Below are positions 1 through 7,954 of a stretch of DNA of 64,000 bases, in pieces. The DNA is from an uncultured Rhodospirillaceae bacterium. Its GTDB lineage: Bacteria > Pseudomonadota > Alphaproteobacteria > Rhodospirillales > Casp-alpha2. A model generated the notes under the pieces. The model did not search any database. It had not been told where the DNA came from and saw nothing but the letters and a program-made list of their open reading frames with translations. The number at the start of each line of letters is the position of its first letter. The first letter of the stretch is position 1. A program made the translations under genes and the position numbers. The stretch lies in NCBI GenBank assembly GCA_913030825.1, contig CAJWCU010000005.1, forward strand, positions 1-64,000, given 5' to 3'.

Positions 1-922
1 CACCGCCGTGCCCCGAGGCGAAGGTGAACACCCCGTTGCCGGTCAGCCAGTCCGTGACCGGCGGCGACGGCGGCTCGGGCTTGCGCGCGGGTTGGACTGA
101 CGGAGGCACAGGGGCTGCCGCCCGCGGCTCTTCCGCCCGCGCCCCTGGTGGGACTTGTTGTGCCCGCGCCCCTGGCGGGACTTGTTGTGCCCGCGCCCCT
201 GGCGGGACTTGTTGTGCCCGCGCCCCTGGCGGGACGACTCTCCCCGGGCGCGAAAACCGAATGCGGCCGCCCGATTGACCGCGCGCTTCGACGGTCAATT
301 CCACATCGAACGCATCCAGACCCTTCGGCGCCACCAGGTTCAATTCCTGCAAGTCTTGCATTTTGAATTTCCAGGGTCCGTGGCCGTCGTCGCCGTCCAC
401 GCGCTGACCGCCGGTGAGATGTACCCCGGCCGGGATACCGCTGAGGGTCAAATCCACGTCGCCCACCATCTTGCCCAAACCCCGGCTGAAGGAGATCGCC
501 ACGGGAAAGCCGATCCGCCCCCCGTCGTCCAACACCACCGGCGCCTCGATCGAGAACCGCAACCCGGTTTCAAGATCGGCCAGGCCCGGCTCGACGGTCA
601 GGCTGCCGGTCCGAACATGGCCGTCCACGGAAATCACCGTCACGGCAAAAGTTTGCGGGCCACTTGCCCCCGGCGGAAACCGCATGCGCAGGCCGCCGGA
701 AACAGCCAGATCCTGCTCCAGCAGCGTCGCCGTCCCGTCGCCGTTATCAACGCCCGCATTCAATGAAATACCTTTGCCCAGGCCACCGACGATCAACACC
801 GACATATCCCTGGGGTTAAGCCCGGGAACCGCCGTCATCAAATCCAACGGCACACCTGTCTTCGCCGTTTGCAACTGACTTTCCCGGTCGTCGCCGGCGC
901 CAGGGGTATCCGGATCGGCCAT
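1..922 (-). CDS. Partial large surface protein with VCBS/cadherin-like repeats and a Pro-rich repeated linker
   Basis: The reading frame opens at an ATG (922) preceded by a GGGAAG ribosome site and stays open to the window edge, so only the first 307 residues are visible. Two beta-sandwich-like units (about residues 22-110 and 120-215) carry phrases such as AGVDNGDGTATL and LSGIPAGVHLTGG. These are typical of VCBS/cadherin-like domains of secreted adhesins and RTX proteins. Residues about 229-263 are a perfect 9-residue repeat (VPPGARAQQ) followed by a Pro/Ala-rich stretch, probably a flexible spacer before further domains. There is no obvious N-terminal signal peptide, which would fit type I secretion using a C-terminal signal. 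Family assignment is by pattern recognition only. Confidence 0.75.
   Translation of the reverse strand, partial: MADPDTPGAGDDRESQLQTAKTGVPLDLMTAVPGLNPRDMSVLIVGGLGKGISLNAGVDNGDGTATLLEQDLAVSGGLRMRFPPGASGPQTFAVTVISVDGHVRTGSLTVEPGLADLETGLRFSIEAPVVLDDGGRIGFPVAISFSRGLGKMVGDVDLTLSGIPAGVHLTGGQRVDGDDGHGPWKFKMQDLQELNLVAPKGLDAFDVELTVEARGQSGGRIRFSRPGRVVPPGARAQQVPPGARAQQVPPGARAQQVPPGARAEEPRAAAPVPPSVQPARKPEPPSPPVTDWLTGNGVFTFASGHGG
135..235. repeat. 27-bp in-frame tandem repeat, about 3.7 copies
   Basis: Units begin at 135, 162, 189 and 216. The first differs from the others at one position (GGTGGGA versus GGCGGGA) and the last is truncated after about 20 bases. On the minus strand each unit encodes VPPGARAQQ inside the partial adhesin gene, so unit number can change without breaking the frame. 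Confidence 0.95.
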
Positions 923-1142
923 GGCACTACTTCCCTTGTTCAATCTCGAACCGCGGCGGACTTCAGAGCCACCGCGCACGGGCCATTGATGGCGCCGCAA
1001 TCGATCCCCATTTTCATGAAAGCCTGGCCGACAGACCAGTTTTTTGACGTCCTAGGCATGGAATAGGATCATCCGGTTGATCCTGGCCCAGCAAGAGCGG
1101 GCCGAGGATGCCGGGTCAACTACCAACGATCGGAGCCCCCGA

Positions 1143-1562
1143 ATGTCCAACCACGCGGCGATTTTGTTCGCCAACGATGCCTTCTACACCGCGTTCGCCA
1201 CCGGCGATTTCGACCGCATGGCCGAGGTCTGGGCCGACGACCGCGACATCACCTGCATCCATCCTGGGTGGCGTCCGCTGGTCGGTCGCGCCGACGTGAT
1301 GGAAAGCTGGGCGACGATCCTTTCGTCGGGCGAAACATCGGATATCCGCTTCGTCGATCCCCGCGTCCACGCGTCCGGGGAAACGGCCTATGTCATCGGT
1401 TTCGAACGGATGTCGGGCACGGTTCTGACGGCAACCAACATCTTCATTCGCGAAGGCACCATCTGGCGTATGGTCCATCATCAGGCCGGGCCGTGCCAGG
1501 ATCGCGCCGCCGCCGATCGTGCCACGACGGAAACGGGCACCGGCGAGCCGACCTTGCAATAA
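1143..1562 (+). CDS. SnoaL/DUF4440-like (NTF2 fold) protein
   Basis: A 139-residue protein. The ATG at 1143 is chosen over an upstream ATG at 1077 because GGAG lies about 8 bases before it and homologous small NTF2-fold proteins start close to the ANDAFYTAFATGD-like helix. Features seen: an N-terminal helix pair, WADDRDITCIHPGW, a central V-G-R-x-x-V-M-E-S-W motif and an alternating beta C-terminus. These match the SnoaL-3/DUF4440 group, small single-domain proteins whose role is usually unknown. The last about 20 residues are low in complexity. It sits 64 bp upstream of the cyclophilin-like gene on the same strand, so the two may be co-transcribed. Confidence 0.85.
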   Translation: MSNHAAILFANDAFYTAFATGDFDRMAEVWADDRDITCIHPGWRPLVGRADVMESWATILSSGETSDIRFVDPRVHASGETAYVIGFERMSGTVLTATNIFIREGTIWRMVHHQAGPCQDRAAADRATTETGTGEPTLQ

Positions 1563-1626
1563 AACCAAACGACAAAAAGAAGCAGCGGCCCCGGGCCGAA
1601 AACGAGAGGCAGGAGGAGAGCAGAGC

Positions 1627-2001
1627 ATGAGCAAGATCAAGATGACCATCGGCGGCGTGAGCATTTCGGCAACGCTACGCGACACACCGACGGCGGCGGC
1701 AATCCGAGGGGCCTTGCCTTTCTCCTCGACCGCCAGCACCTGGGGCGAAGAAGTGTATTTCGCGACGCCCCTGTCGCTCGACCGCGAGCCGGACGCCCGC
1801 GCCGTGGTCGAGCCCGGCGAGATTGCCTTTTGGACCGACGGCGACAGCATCGCCATCGGCTTTGGCCGCACACCGATCTCGCAAGGCGACGAATGCCGCC
1901 TGGCCGCGCCGTGCAATATCTGGGCGGATGCCATCGACGATGTGAAAAGCCTGGCGGCGGTGCCCGCGGGTGCAAGCGTCACGGTCGAAGCCGCCGATTG
2001 A
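1627..2001 (+). CDS. Cyclophilin-like fold protein (TM1367 type)
   Basis: A 124-residue protein starting at an ATG 6-9 bases after a strong AGGAGGAG ribosome site. The sequence shows the signature of the bacterial cyclophilin-like family: TWGEEVYF early, an E-P-G-E-I-A-F-W strand, then the F-G-R-T-P-I-S segment and an acidic/proline loop. Family members share the cyclophilin barrel but lack the classical peptidyl-prolyl isomerase site, and their substrate is unknown. A longer in-frame reading to 1519 exists but would overlap the preceding gene and lacks a ribosome site. Confidence 0.85.
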   Translation: MSKIKMTIGGVSISATLRDTPTAAAIRGALPFSSTASTWGEEVYFATPLSLDREPDARAVVEPGEIAFWTDGDSIAIGFGRTPISQGDECRLAAPCNIWADAIDDVKSLAAVPAGASVTVEAAD

Positions 2002-2069
2002 TCCACCGCAAGGCACCCGCCGCCGATCTACGCTAGGCTAGGGCCTGTAAGGAGAAAATGGAGGGTGTC

Positions 2070-2327
2070 ATGAAAAACAATCTGACCACGTTCCTCAACC
2101 TTCAGACGCTCTATTGGACCGCTGTGGAAGCTTGGTGCAAGGCGGGGTTCGACGTCTGGCGCAAAGCCAATGAAGAATATTGGAAAGTCCTCCATCCGGC
2201 ACCGCACCACGTCGCCCACCGCCGCGGCGAGGATCGTCATGAAAAGCAGCCTTGCCAAGCGACGGCCGCGCACCTGGACCACAAGTACGGGCGGCGCTGT
2301 CACGACGTTGATGTAGAGCATATCTGA
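2070..2327 (+). CDS. Small hypothetical protein, possibly phasin-like N-terminus
   Basis: An 85-residue frame. The ATG at 2070 has GGAGG five bases upstream, while the alternative ATG at 2058 lies only three bases after its GGAG, so 2070 is preferred. Residues 1-45 form a plausible amphipathic helix rich in Trp, Leu and Lys, a little reminiscent of phasins. The remainder (His/Arg/Gly-rich) does not look like a conserved domain and may be read-through after a loss of constraint. I cannot assign a function. Confidence 0.4.
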   Translation: MKNNLTTFLNLQTLYWTAVEAWCKAGFDVWRKANEEYWKVLHPAPHHVAHRRGEDRHEKQPCQATAAHLDHKYGRRCHDVDVEHI

Positions 2328-2408
2328 GCGGTTGCAGTGCCGCCGCCGGGGCGCTATCGATGGCTTTCCGACAGGCGTGACCGAGACAAAGCGAGCGAGG
2401 CAGCGACC

Positions 2409-3071
2409 GTGAGCAAAGCGACAACCGGCCTGGACCAGGGCCTTTACGACTACATCCTGGATACCACCCTGCGCGAGCCGGAGGTATTGGCCCGCCTGCG
2501 CGCGGAAACGGACAGCCATCCCCGCGCCGGCATGCAGATTTCACCGGACCAGGGGCAGTTGCTGGGCCTGCTCGTTGAATTGATCGGCGCCAAGCGGATC
2601 ATCGAGATCGGCACCTTCACCGGCTATAGCTCGACCGCCATGGCGCTCGCCATGCCCGCCGACGGCGAATTGATCGCCTGCGACGTGTCGGAGGAATACA
2701 CCGCCATGGCGCGGCGCTATTGGGCCGAGGCCGGGGTCGACGGGCGCATTGATCTGCGCATCGCGCCGGCGGTCGAAACCCTGGACGCCTTGATCGCCGA
2801 CGGCCGGTCGGGAACCTTCGACATGGCCTTCATCGACGCCGACAAGGAAAGCTACCAGGACTATTACGAACGGTGCCTGACCTTGGTCCGACCGGGTGGC
2901 CTGATCGCGGTCGACAACGTGCTCTGGCATGGCCGTGTCACCGATGCCTCGGACGCCACCGTCGACACGCAAGCGATCCGCGCCTTTAACGCCGGCCTGA
3001 AGGATGACGGCCGCGTCACCCTTTCCATGCTCTCCGTGGCCGACGGCCTGACCCTGGCCCGCAAGCGTTAG
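2409..3071 (+). CDS. SAM-dependent O-methyltransferase (Methyltransf_3 family)
   Basis: A 220-residue protein from a GTG start with GAGG about 9 bases before it; an upstream in-frame start would add a basic tail with no family counterpart. The SAM-binding site is clear: IIEIGTFTGYSS (motif I), then IACDVSEEYTA, FDMAFIDADK with metal-binding Asp residues, and GGLIAVDNVLWHG. This matches the class I cation-dependent O-methyltransferases related to caffeoyl-CoA and catechol O-methyltransferases. The substrate cannot be told from the sequence. It stands alone between a small hypothetical gene and an envelope protein. Confidence 0.92.
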   Translation: MSKATTGLDQGLYDYILDTTLREPEVLARLRAETDSHPRAGMQISPDQGQLLGLLVELIGAKRIIEIGTFTGYSSTAMALAMPADGELIACDVSEEYTAMARRYWAEAGVDGRIDLRIAPAVETLDALIADGRSGTFDMAFIDADKESYQDYYERCLTLVRPGGLIAVDNVLWHGRVTDASDATVDTQAIRAFNAGLKDDGRVTLSMLSVADGLTLARKR

Positions 3072-3182
3072 GGCCGGAATTTGGCGACGGGCCACCAAAT
3101 GGCCCGAATAAGCGCCAACAAAGACCTCGGTGCCGCACGATCCTCTCTTCCGTCGGATCAACCGATTTCAAGGAGAGAGATC

Positions 3183-3656
3183 ATGTCCAAGACGACCCAC
3201 CGCCTGAAATCCGCCGCCACCGCGACCCTCGCCGCCGGAATGATCGCCGGAGGTCTGATCGCCGCGGGCGGCGCCCGCGCCGCCGAGACGTTCGACGCAA
3301 CCTGTGACATCGACCCGGACCAGCACCAGCCCAGTCCCTTGATCGTCACCGGGTTCGCGACGGGCAGCACCGACGTCCCCGAGGACCGGGAAGTCGACAT
3401 TCTGGGCTATGCCAAAAACCTCGGCGGATATTCGAAGATCTGTGTGGTCGGCCAAGCCGACAAACGCGGCCCCGCAGCCTTGAACGACAAATTGGCCATG
3501 GACCGCGCCCGCGCCGTCGCCGCACGCCTGATCGGTGCCGGGATTGAGCCGCAAACCCTAACCCTATCATCGCGGGCGGAAGCCTTCGGCGACATGGCGC
3601 CCGATTGGCTTTGGTTCGACGGTAGCCGCCGCGTCGAAATCATCGCTATGTACTAA
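3183..3656 (+). CDS. Periplasmic OmpA-like domain protein
   Basis: A 157-residue protein whose ATG follows AAGGAGAGAG. The N-terminus has two Lys/Arg residues and a hydrophobic core ending in A-R-A-A, a good signal peptide cleaved near residue 36. The mature part carries the core of an OmpA_C-like fold: a D-I-L-G-Y-A-K-N-L helix, VVGQADKRG in place of the usual G-H-T-D-x-x-G, then LNDKLAMDRARAVAARLI. OmpA_C domains bind peptidoglycan. The peptidoglycan-binding Asp and Arg are recognisable, but the domain is shorter than usual. It converges with phnN, with 23 bp between stops. Confidence 0.8.
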   Translation: MSKTTHRLKSAATATLAAGMIAGGLIAAGGARAAETFDATCDIDPDQHQPSPLIVTGFATGSTDVPEDREVDILGYAKNLGGYSKICVVGQADKRGPAALNDKLAMDRARAVAARLIGAGIEPQTLTLSSRAEAFGDMAPDWLWFDGSRRVEIIAMY

Positions 3657-3679
3657 GAAAAGGGCACTGCCCCGCCGGC

Positions 3680-4276
3680 TCAGCAGTCCGGCTGCAGAAG
3701 GCCGGTGAACCGGTCGATGGCGGCCTCCAACGGGCCGTCGTTGGGAAAATCGATGACGTCCGGGCCTTCGACGCGGAAGGCCCGGGCGCGTTCGAGTCGC
3801 CGCGCCGCTTGGTCCGGCGTTTCCCGGCCCCGCGCGCTCAGGCGCTGTTGTAATGTCGCGTCGTCCACGTTGACCGAAATGATGCGCAGATTGACGAACC
3901 GGGCCCGGGCTTCGTCGATCACCGAGCGCGAGGCATTCACGACAACGGCACGTCCGGCCTCAAGATCGCTGCCGACCTCCGCCGGAATACCGTACCAAAG
4001 ACCGTGCGCCCCCCAGGACAACAGGTATGCCCCCAATTCGCGGCGGGCGTGAAATTGGTCCTCGGTCACGGCGACATGATCTTCGCCGCCGGCATCGGCG
4101 GGACGGGTGATTTCACGCCTTGGGAACACGACTGCGTCACTGCCGCCGAAAGCCCGGCGTGCGCCGTCGATCAAACTGTCCTTGCCGACGCCGGACGGAC
4201 CGACGATCAGAAACAGATGACCGGGCGAATTGGTCACGGGCGTCGGACGAAGCGGAATGCGGGGGGCTGCGAACAT
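3680..4276 (-). CDS. phnN: Ribose 1,5-bisphosphate phosphokinase PhnN
   Basis: A 198-residue P-loop kinase related to guanylate kinase. It contains a Walker A site G-P-S-G-V-G-K-D-S, an R-R-E-I-T-R-P segment for phosphate binding and the S-W-x-x-H-x-x-x-Y-G-I-P motif typical of PhnN. PhnN makes PRPP from ribose 1,5-bisphosphate in phosphonate degradation. The ATG at 4276 fits family starts; the longer frame to 4471 overlaps the next gene and is low in complexity. No other phn gene lies nearby, so it is an orphan here and may act in a general PRPP salvage route. Confidence 0.88.
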   Translation of the reverse strand: MFAAPRIPLRPTPVTNSPGHLFLIVGPSGVGKDSLIDGARRAFGGSDAVVFPRREITRPADAGGEDHVAVTEDQFHARRELGAYLLSWGAHGLWYGIPAEVGSDLEAGRAVVVNASRSVIDEARARFVNLRIISVNVDDATLQQRLSARGRETPDQAARRLERARAFRVEGPDVIDFPNDGPLEAAIDRFTGLLQPDC

Positions 4277-4385
4277 GGGGCCGGACGATATTCGCAATGC
4301 GTGACCCGGACATGAACTGCCGGTGACGGTTGGGTTAAGAGCACGGCCGGGATTCCTGTTGCGACGGGGGGTTACGGGGCCGAGG

Positions 4386-4853
4386 CTACCCCTGCTCCCG
4401 CCGCCATTCAAGACGGCGGCGTTCGCCCAAGGCAGCAAGAAGATCGCGGAAACGGACCTTGGCGTCCACAAGATGGCGGCCTGCCGGATACCGCAAAAGA
4501 TAAAGCTTCGTCACCTCGGGATCGTCGGATGCAAGCGCGCGGCGCCACAGGCCTTGCTCCGCCGATGCGACGATGGCCACAGTGCGGTGGGGTACGGTCG
4601 GCCCGGCCGGGTCCACGGGTGACGGCGCCACGGCGCCACTATCCAGCGGACGCACATCGACGCCCGGAACGGGCTGCGCCTTGACGTCCGGGCCGTCATG
4701 ATCGGCGGGGGGCGGCAGGATGAAGGTATCGCCGGAACCGGCGGCCGACGCACAACCGGCGAAAGCGGGCATCATCATCAAGACCAGGACACAGCCCCCC
4801 CGGGACCGCCACGCGGCCGACGGAGACATCGAACGGATAATCGTCGCAAGCAT
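4386..4853 (-). CDS. Putative lipoprotein
   Basis: A 155-residue protein with an N-terminal hydrophobic segment and the lipobox A-F-A-G-C, so it is probably lipidated and anchored to the inner face of the outer membrane. A Pro/Asp-rich linker follows, then a charged helical C-terminus (about residues 95-150: LWRRALASDDPEVTKLYLL, HLVDAKVRFRDLLAAL). A GGGGA ribosome site precedes the ATG at 4853; a second in-frame ATG at 4829 would still give a valid signal. No known family recognised. It is encoded 109 bp upstream of phnN on the same strand. Confidence 0.75.
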   Translation of the reverse strand: MLATIIRSMSPSAAWRSRGGCVLVLMMMPAFAGCASAAGSGDTFILPPPADHDGPDVKAQPVPGVDVRPLDSGAVAPSPVDPAGPTVPHRTVAIVASAEQGLWRRALASDDPEVTKLYLLRYPAGRHLVDAKVRFRDLLAALGERRRLEWRREQG

Positions 4854-4998
4854 TGAAGCGTCCCCTTTGTCGGCCTGACGATTTCGGCAGTCATCAACAA
4901 GAAGATATTTTATATTTATTTTTACATATATTTCAAGCCGCGTATTCGCGATGCGGCTTGGCGCGGGACACCACCGCGATCGATCCCGCCCCGATTCC

Positions 4999-6069
4999 TT
5001 ATCCGGCGGCCTTCGCCAGAGTGATCTTCTTAATCGCCGCCTGCAGCTGCGAGACCAGTTCCCGCCCCGTATCGCCGCCGTCCCCTGAAATGTCGTTGCG
5101 CAAGATCACGGTCAGGGAATCAATATGAACCTTGACCAATTCAAGGCTTGCCGCCGTATTGGGCAAACCGCTGGCCGTGAAGCGCATCAGTGAATTACCG
5201 ACCATGGAGATCAAGGGATAGCCGAAAATCTCGCCCTGCATCCCCAACTGCCGGGCCAGCGCGTGAATGCGTTGAAAATGTTCGGCCTTGTCTGAAACCG
5301 CGGCGGCTTCGCCCAGGATGCGTTGCAGGCTTTCCACATAGTCCATGGCCGAGGTCGTGTATTCGCTCTTGGCCTTCTCCATCTCCTTTTCCGCCTTGAA
5401 CACGGCCCCTTCGGTGAACAGGGCGTCGCTCTCATCGCCGCCGCCGGCTTTGCGTTTCAAATGGTTGGGCGGACGAAAGATGCGGATCAGGTTGTCGGAC
5501 GGGAATCGTTCCAAGGCCGTCGATAGCGGGGAACGGACGACATGCACATCGGCGAGATCCGTCTCCCGCCGCTCGTCCGAAACATCCTTCTGGTTGCCTC
5601 GCCGGTCCGGTCCGAAGTAGGCCCGATTGTAAACGAAGGGTCGCGGCCGATTGATGATCGTCAGAATGCGGTCTATCAAGGTCTCGACCGTCACCGGCTT
5701 CAACAGGAAATGGGTGGCCCCATACCCCCGGGCCTCCGCCAGGACCTCCGGCTCGAACGTCGTTGCCATCAGGATCACCGGCAGGAAGCGGTTGGGCGAG
5801 TCGCCATGCATGCGAATCCAGCGCACCATGCTGATGCCATCCAAGGGCTCTTCCTTAAGGTCGCCGATCAGGAAATCGACGGTGTCGATCCTCTCGGTGA
5901 CGGATTTCCGGGACAATCGCTTTAAAAGATTAAGCGCGTCTTCGTTGCTGCTGGACGTCAGAACCTCGCCGACACCCAGCGCTTTCAATAGGTTATGGAT
6001 CATCCACCGGTGCGCATCGTCCTGATCGACGACAAGCGCGGTGAACGCCCGCAAATTGATGACGGCCAA
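4999..6069 (-). CDS. Response regulator with a long uncharacterised C-terminal region
   Basis: A 356-residue protein. I chose a TTG start at 6069 because AGGGGG lies six bases before it and the receiver domain begins at once (MAVINLRAFTALVVDQDD); the upstream extension has no domain. Residues about 8-130 are a CheY-like receiver with acidic pair, phospho-acceptor Asp in FLIGDLKEEPLDG, and Lys in FLLKPVT. A G-P-D-R-R motif follows, common in alphaproteobacterial regulators. The C-terminal about 180 residues are helical and may be HPt-like, but I see no convincing phospho-accepting His. No DNA-binding domain and no adjacent kinase. Confidence 0.82.
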   Translation of the reverse strand: MAVINLRAFTALVVDQDDAHRWMIHNLLKALGVGEVLTSSSNEDALNLLKRLSRKSVTERIDTVDFLIGDLKEEPLDGISMVRWIRMHGDSPNRFLPVILMATTFEPEVLAEARGYGATHFLLKPVTVETLIDRILTIINRPRPFVYNRAYFGPDRRGNQKDVSDERRETDLADVHVVRSPLSTALERFPSDNLIRIFRPPNHLKRKAGGGDESDALFTEGAVFKAEKEMEKAKSEYTTSAMDYVESLQRILGEAAAVSDKAEHFQRIHALARQLGMQGEIFGYPLISMVGNSLMRFTASGLPNTAASLELVKVHIDSLTVILRNDISGDGGDTGRELVSQLQAAIKKITLAKAAG

Positions 6070-6311
6070 GAAAGCCCCCTTGAGCAGTCTGCGCCCCCTG
6101 TTTGTCACGGGTGCGTTCTTTTGTGTGGCGGGAATCCCACCCTCTATTAGCCATAAGTGAAATGCATGCACCGATATGGGTCAACCCTGCCGAAAGTCAG
6201 GGCCCGGCGGCGGCACGGCCCTGCCCTCTTCCCCAGGGGCCATGTTCCGTGGGAAAAGAACAAAAGAACTCAAGGACAAGGGCGATGGCCCGACGACGAA
6301 ACGGAGGAAAT

Positions 6312-7103
6312 ATGAAACCCATGTTCGACCTGACGGGCAAGGTGGCCCTGATCACCGGTTCCAGCCGGGGAATCGGCAAGGCCATCGCCGAAGCCTACGC
6401 CCGCCAAGGGGCCCGCGTCGTCATTTCATCGCGCAAACTCGACGCCTGTCAGGCCGTCGCCGACGCCATCAATGCGGACAACGCCGACGGCCCGGGCGAG
6501 GCCATGGCCGTCGCCTGTAACGTCTCCGACACGGATCAGCTGAAATCCCTGGTCGATACGGTTCTCGCGGCCTGGGGCAAGATCGACACGCTTGTCTGTA
6601 ACGCCGCCGTCAATCCGGCGTATGGCCCCATGGCCGAAATCGACGACGGCGCCTGGGAAAAGACGCTGCAGGTCAACGTCACCAATGTCTTGAAGCTCTG
6701 CAATCTGGTCCTTCCGGGCATGGCCGAACGGCGCGATGGTTCCGTGGTCCTGATTTCGTCGGTCGGCGGATTGAAAGGTTCCGTGAACCTGGGCGCCTAT
6801 GCCATTTCCAAGGCCGCCGACATGCAGTTGGCGCGGAACCTGGCCGTCGAATGGGGGCCGCACAATATTCGCGCCAACGCCATCGCGCCGGGTCTGGTGA
6901 AGACCGATTTCGCCCGCGCGCTGTGGGAAGACCCCGAAGCCCGCGCCCGGGCCGAAGCCGCCTATCCCCTCGGCCGTCTGGGCGACCCGGAAGACATCAC
7001 CGGCATGGCGGTCTTGCTGGCCGCCGACGAAGGCAGCTTCATCACCGGCCAGACCATGGTCGTCGATGGCGGCGGGGTCGCCGCCGGCAACCGGTACAGC
7101 TGA
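6312..7103 (+). CDS. SDR-family NAD(P)-dependent oxidoreductase
   Basis: A 263-residue classical short-chain dehydrogenase/reductase, starting at an ATG after GGAGGAAAT. The Rossmann nucleotide site T-G-S-S-R-G-I-G lies at residues 15-22, N-A-A at 98-100, the catalytic Ser near 150 and the Y-x-x-x-K pair at Tyr163/Lys167. The C-terminus ends in a T-G-Q-T-M-V-V-D-G-G-G motif usual for the family. Many near relatives act on 3-hydroxyacyl or sterol-like substrates, but the substrate is not readable here. The amidotransferase gene starts 27 bp downstream on the same strand. Confidence 0.92.
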   Translation: MKPMFDLTGKVALITGSSRGIGKAIAEAYARQGARVVISSRKLDACQAVADAINADNADGPGEAMAVACNVSDTDQLKSLVDTVLAAWGKIDTLVCNAAVNPAYGPMAEIDDGAWEKTLQVNVTNVLKLCNLVLPGMAERRDGSVVLISSVGGLKGSVNLGAYAISKAADMQLARNLAVEWGPHNIRANAIAPGLVKTDFARALWEDPEARARAEAAYPLGRLGDPEDITGMAVLLAADEGSFITGQTMVVDGGGVAAGNRYS

Positions 7104-7130
7104 CGCCACGACACGAAAGGAAGCTAGGCC

Positions 7131-7940
7131 ATGTGCCGCTGGTTGGCGTATGCGGGCCCACCGATCTACCTGGACACCCTTTTGCTCAAGCCGGAGAATT
7201 CGTTGACCCGGCAAAGCCTGGGCGCCCATGAAAGCGTCCATGTCGTCAACGCCGACGGGTTCGGCATCGGCTGGTACGGAGACCGCGACCAACCAGGGCT
7301 TTACAAAGACATCCTGCCGGCTTGGAACGACGTCAACCTGCTGAACATTTCCGAACAAGTGAAATCGGGCCTGTTCTTCGGCCATGTCCGGGCCACCACG
7401 GGTACCGCCGTCAACCGCACCAACTGCCATCCGTTCCGCCACGGCAAATGGCTGTTCATGCACAACGGCGAAATCGGCGGGTTCGAGAAAGTCCGGCGTG
7501 CTCTGGCCTTCGCCGTGGCGCCCGAGTTGTATCCCCGCATCCAGGGCACGACGGACAGCGAAATCTTCTTCCATCTGCTGCTGACCTTCGGGCTTGAAGA
7601 CGATCCCGAAGCCGCGATCCGCCAGGCTATCCGCACCATCGAACAGGCCCAATCCGACGCCGGTGTGACCGCCCCTTTCAACATGACCATCGCGATCAGC
7701 GACGGCCAGACGATTTGGGCAATGCGCCACGCCTCGGCGGGCCATGTGCCGACGCTTTACGTCGGCGTCGGGGCGAAACCGCATGACCCGGCCGATACCG
7801 TCACCGTCGCGACGGGCACGGCGGTGATCATCCTGTCAGAACCGCTGGATGACGATACGTCGCAATGGACGGCGATCGAACCGGACCACCTTGTCGTCGC
7901 CGGCGATGGGGGTGTCTCCGTCTCCCCCTTCGTCCTCTGA
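7131..7940 (+). CDS. Class II glutamine amidotransferase (GATase_4, YafJ/EgtC type)
   Basis: A 269-residue stand-alone Ntn-type amidotransferase. Cys2 becomes the N-terminal nucleophile once Met1 is removed. Other family marks are D-G-F-G-I-G-W-Y-G, the H-V-R-A-T-T-G-T strand, N-C-H-P-F and M-H-N-G-E-I-G-G-F. This is the YafJ/EgtC group, which hydrolyses the gamma-glutamyl amide of small substrates; EgtC itself acts in ergothioneine synthesis. No other egt genes are visible, so a more general glutamine or gamma-glutamyl hydrolase role is as likely. Confidence 0.9.
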   Translation: MCRWLAYAGPPIYLDTLLLKPENSLTRQSLGAHESVHVVNADGFGIGWYGDRDQPGLYKDILPAWNDVNLLNISEQVKSGLFFGHVRATTGTAVNRTNCHPFRHGKWLFMHNGEIGGFEKVRRALAFAVAPELYPRIQGTTDSEIFFHLLLTFGLEDDPEAAIRQAIRTIEQAQSDAGVTAPFNMTIAISDGQTIWAMRHASAGHVPTLYVGVGAKPHDPADTVTVATGTAVIILSEPLDDDTSQWTAIEPDHLVVAGDGGVSVSPFVL

Positions 7941-7954
7941 CGACTGGACCGATC

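Noticed and set aside
135-235. CRISPR-like array
   Set aside because: Units are directly adjacent, with no spacers, and encode an in-frame protein repeat.
1071-1088. Short string CCGGTTGATCCTGG resembling the start of a 16S rRNA gene
   Set aside because: Only the primer-like 14 bases match; what follows is a normal protein-coding region and there is no rRNA sequence.
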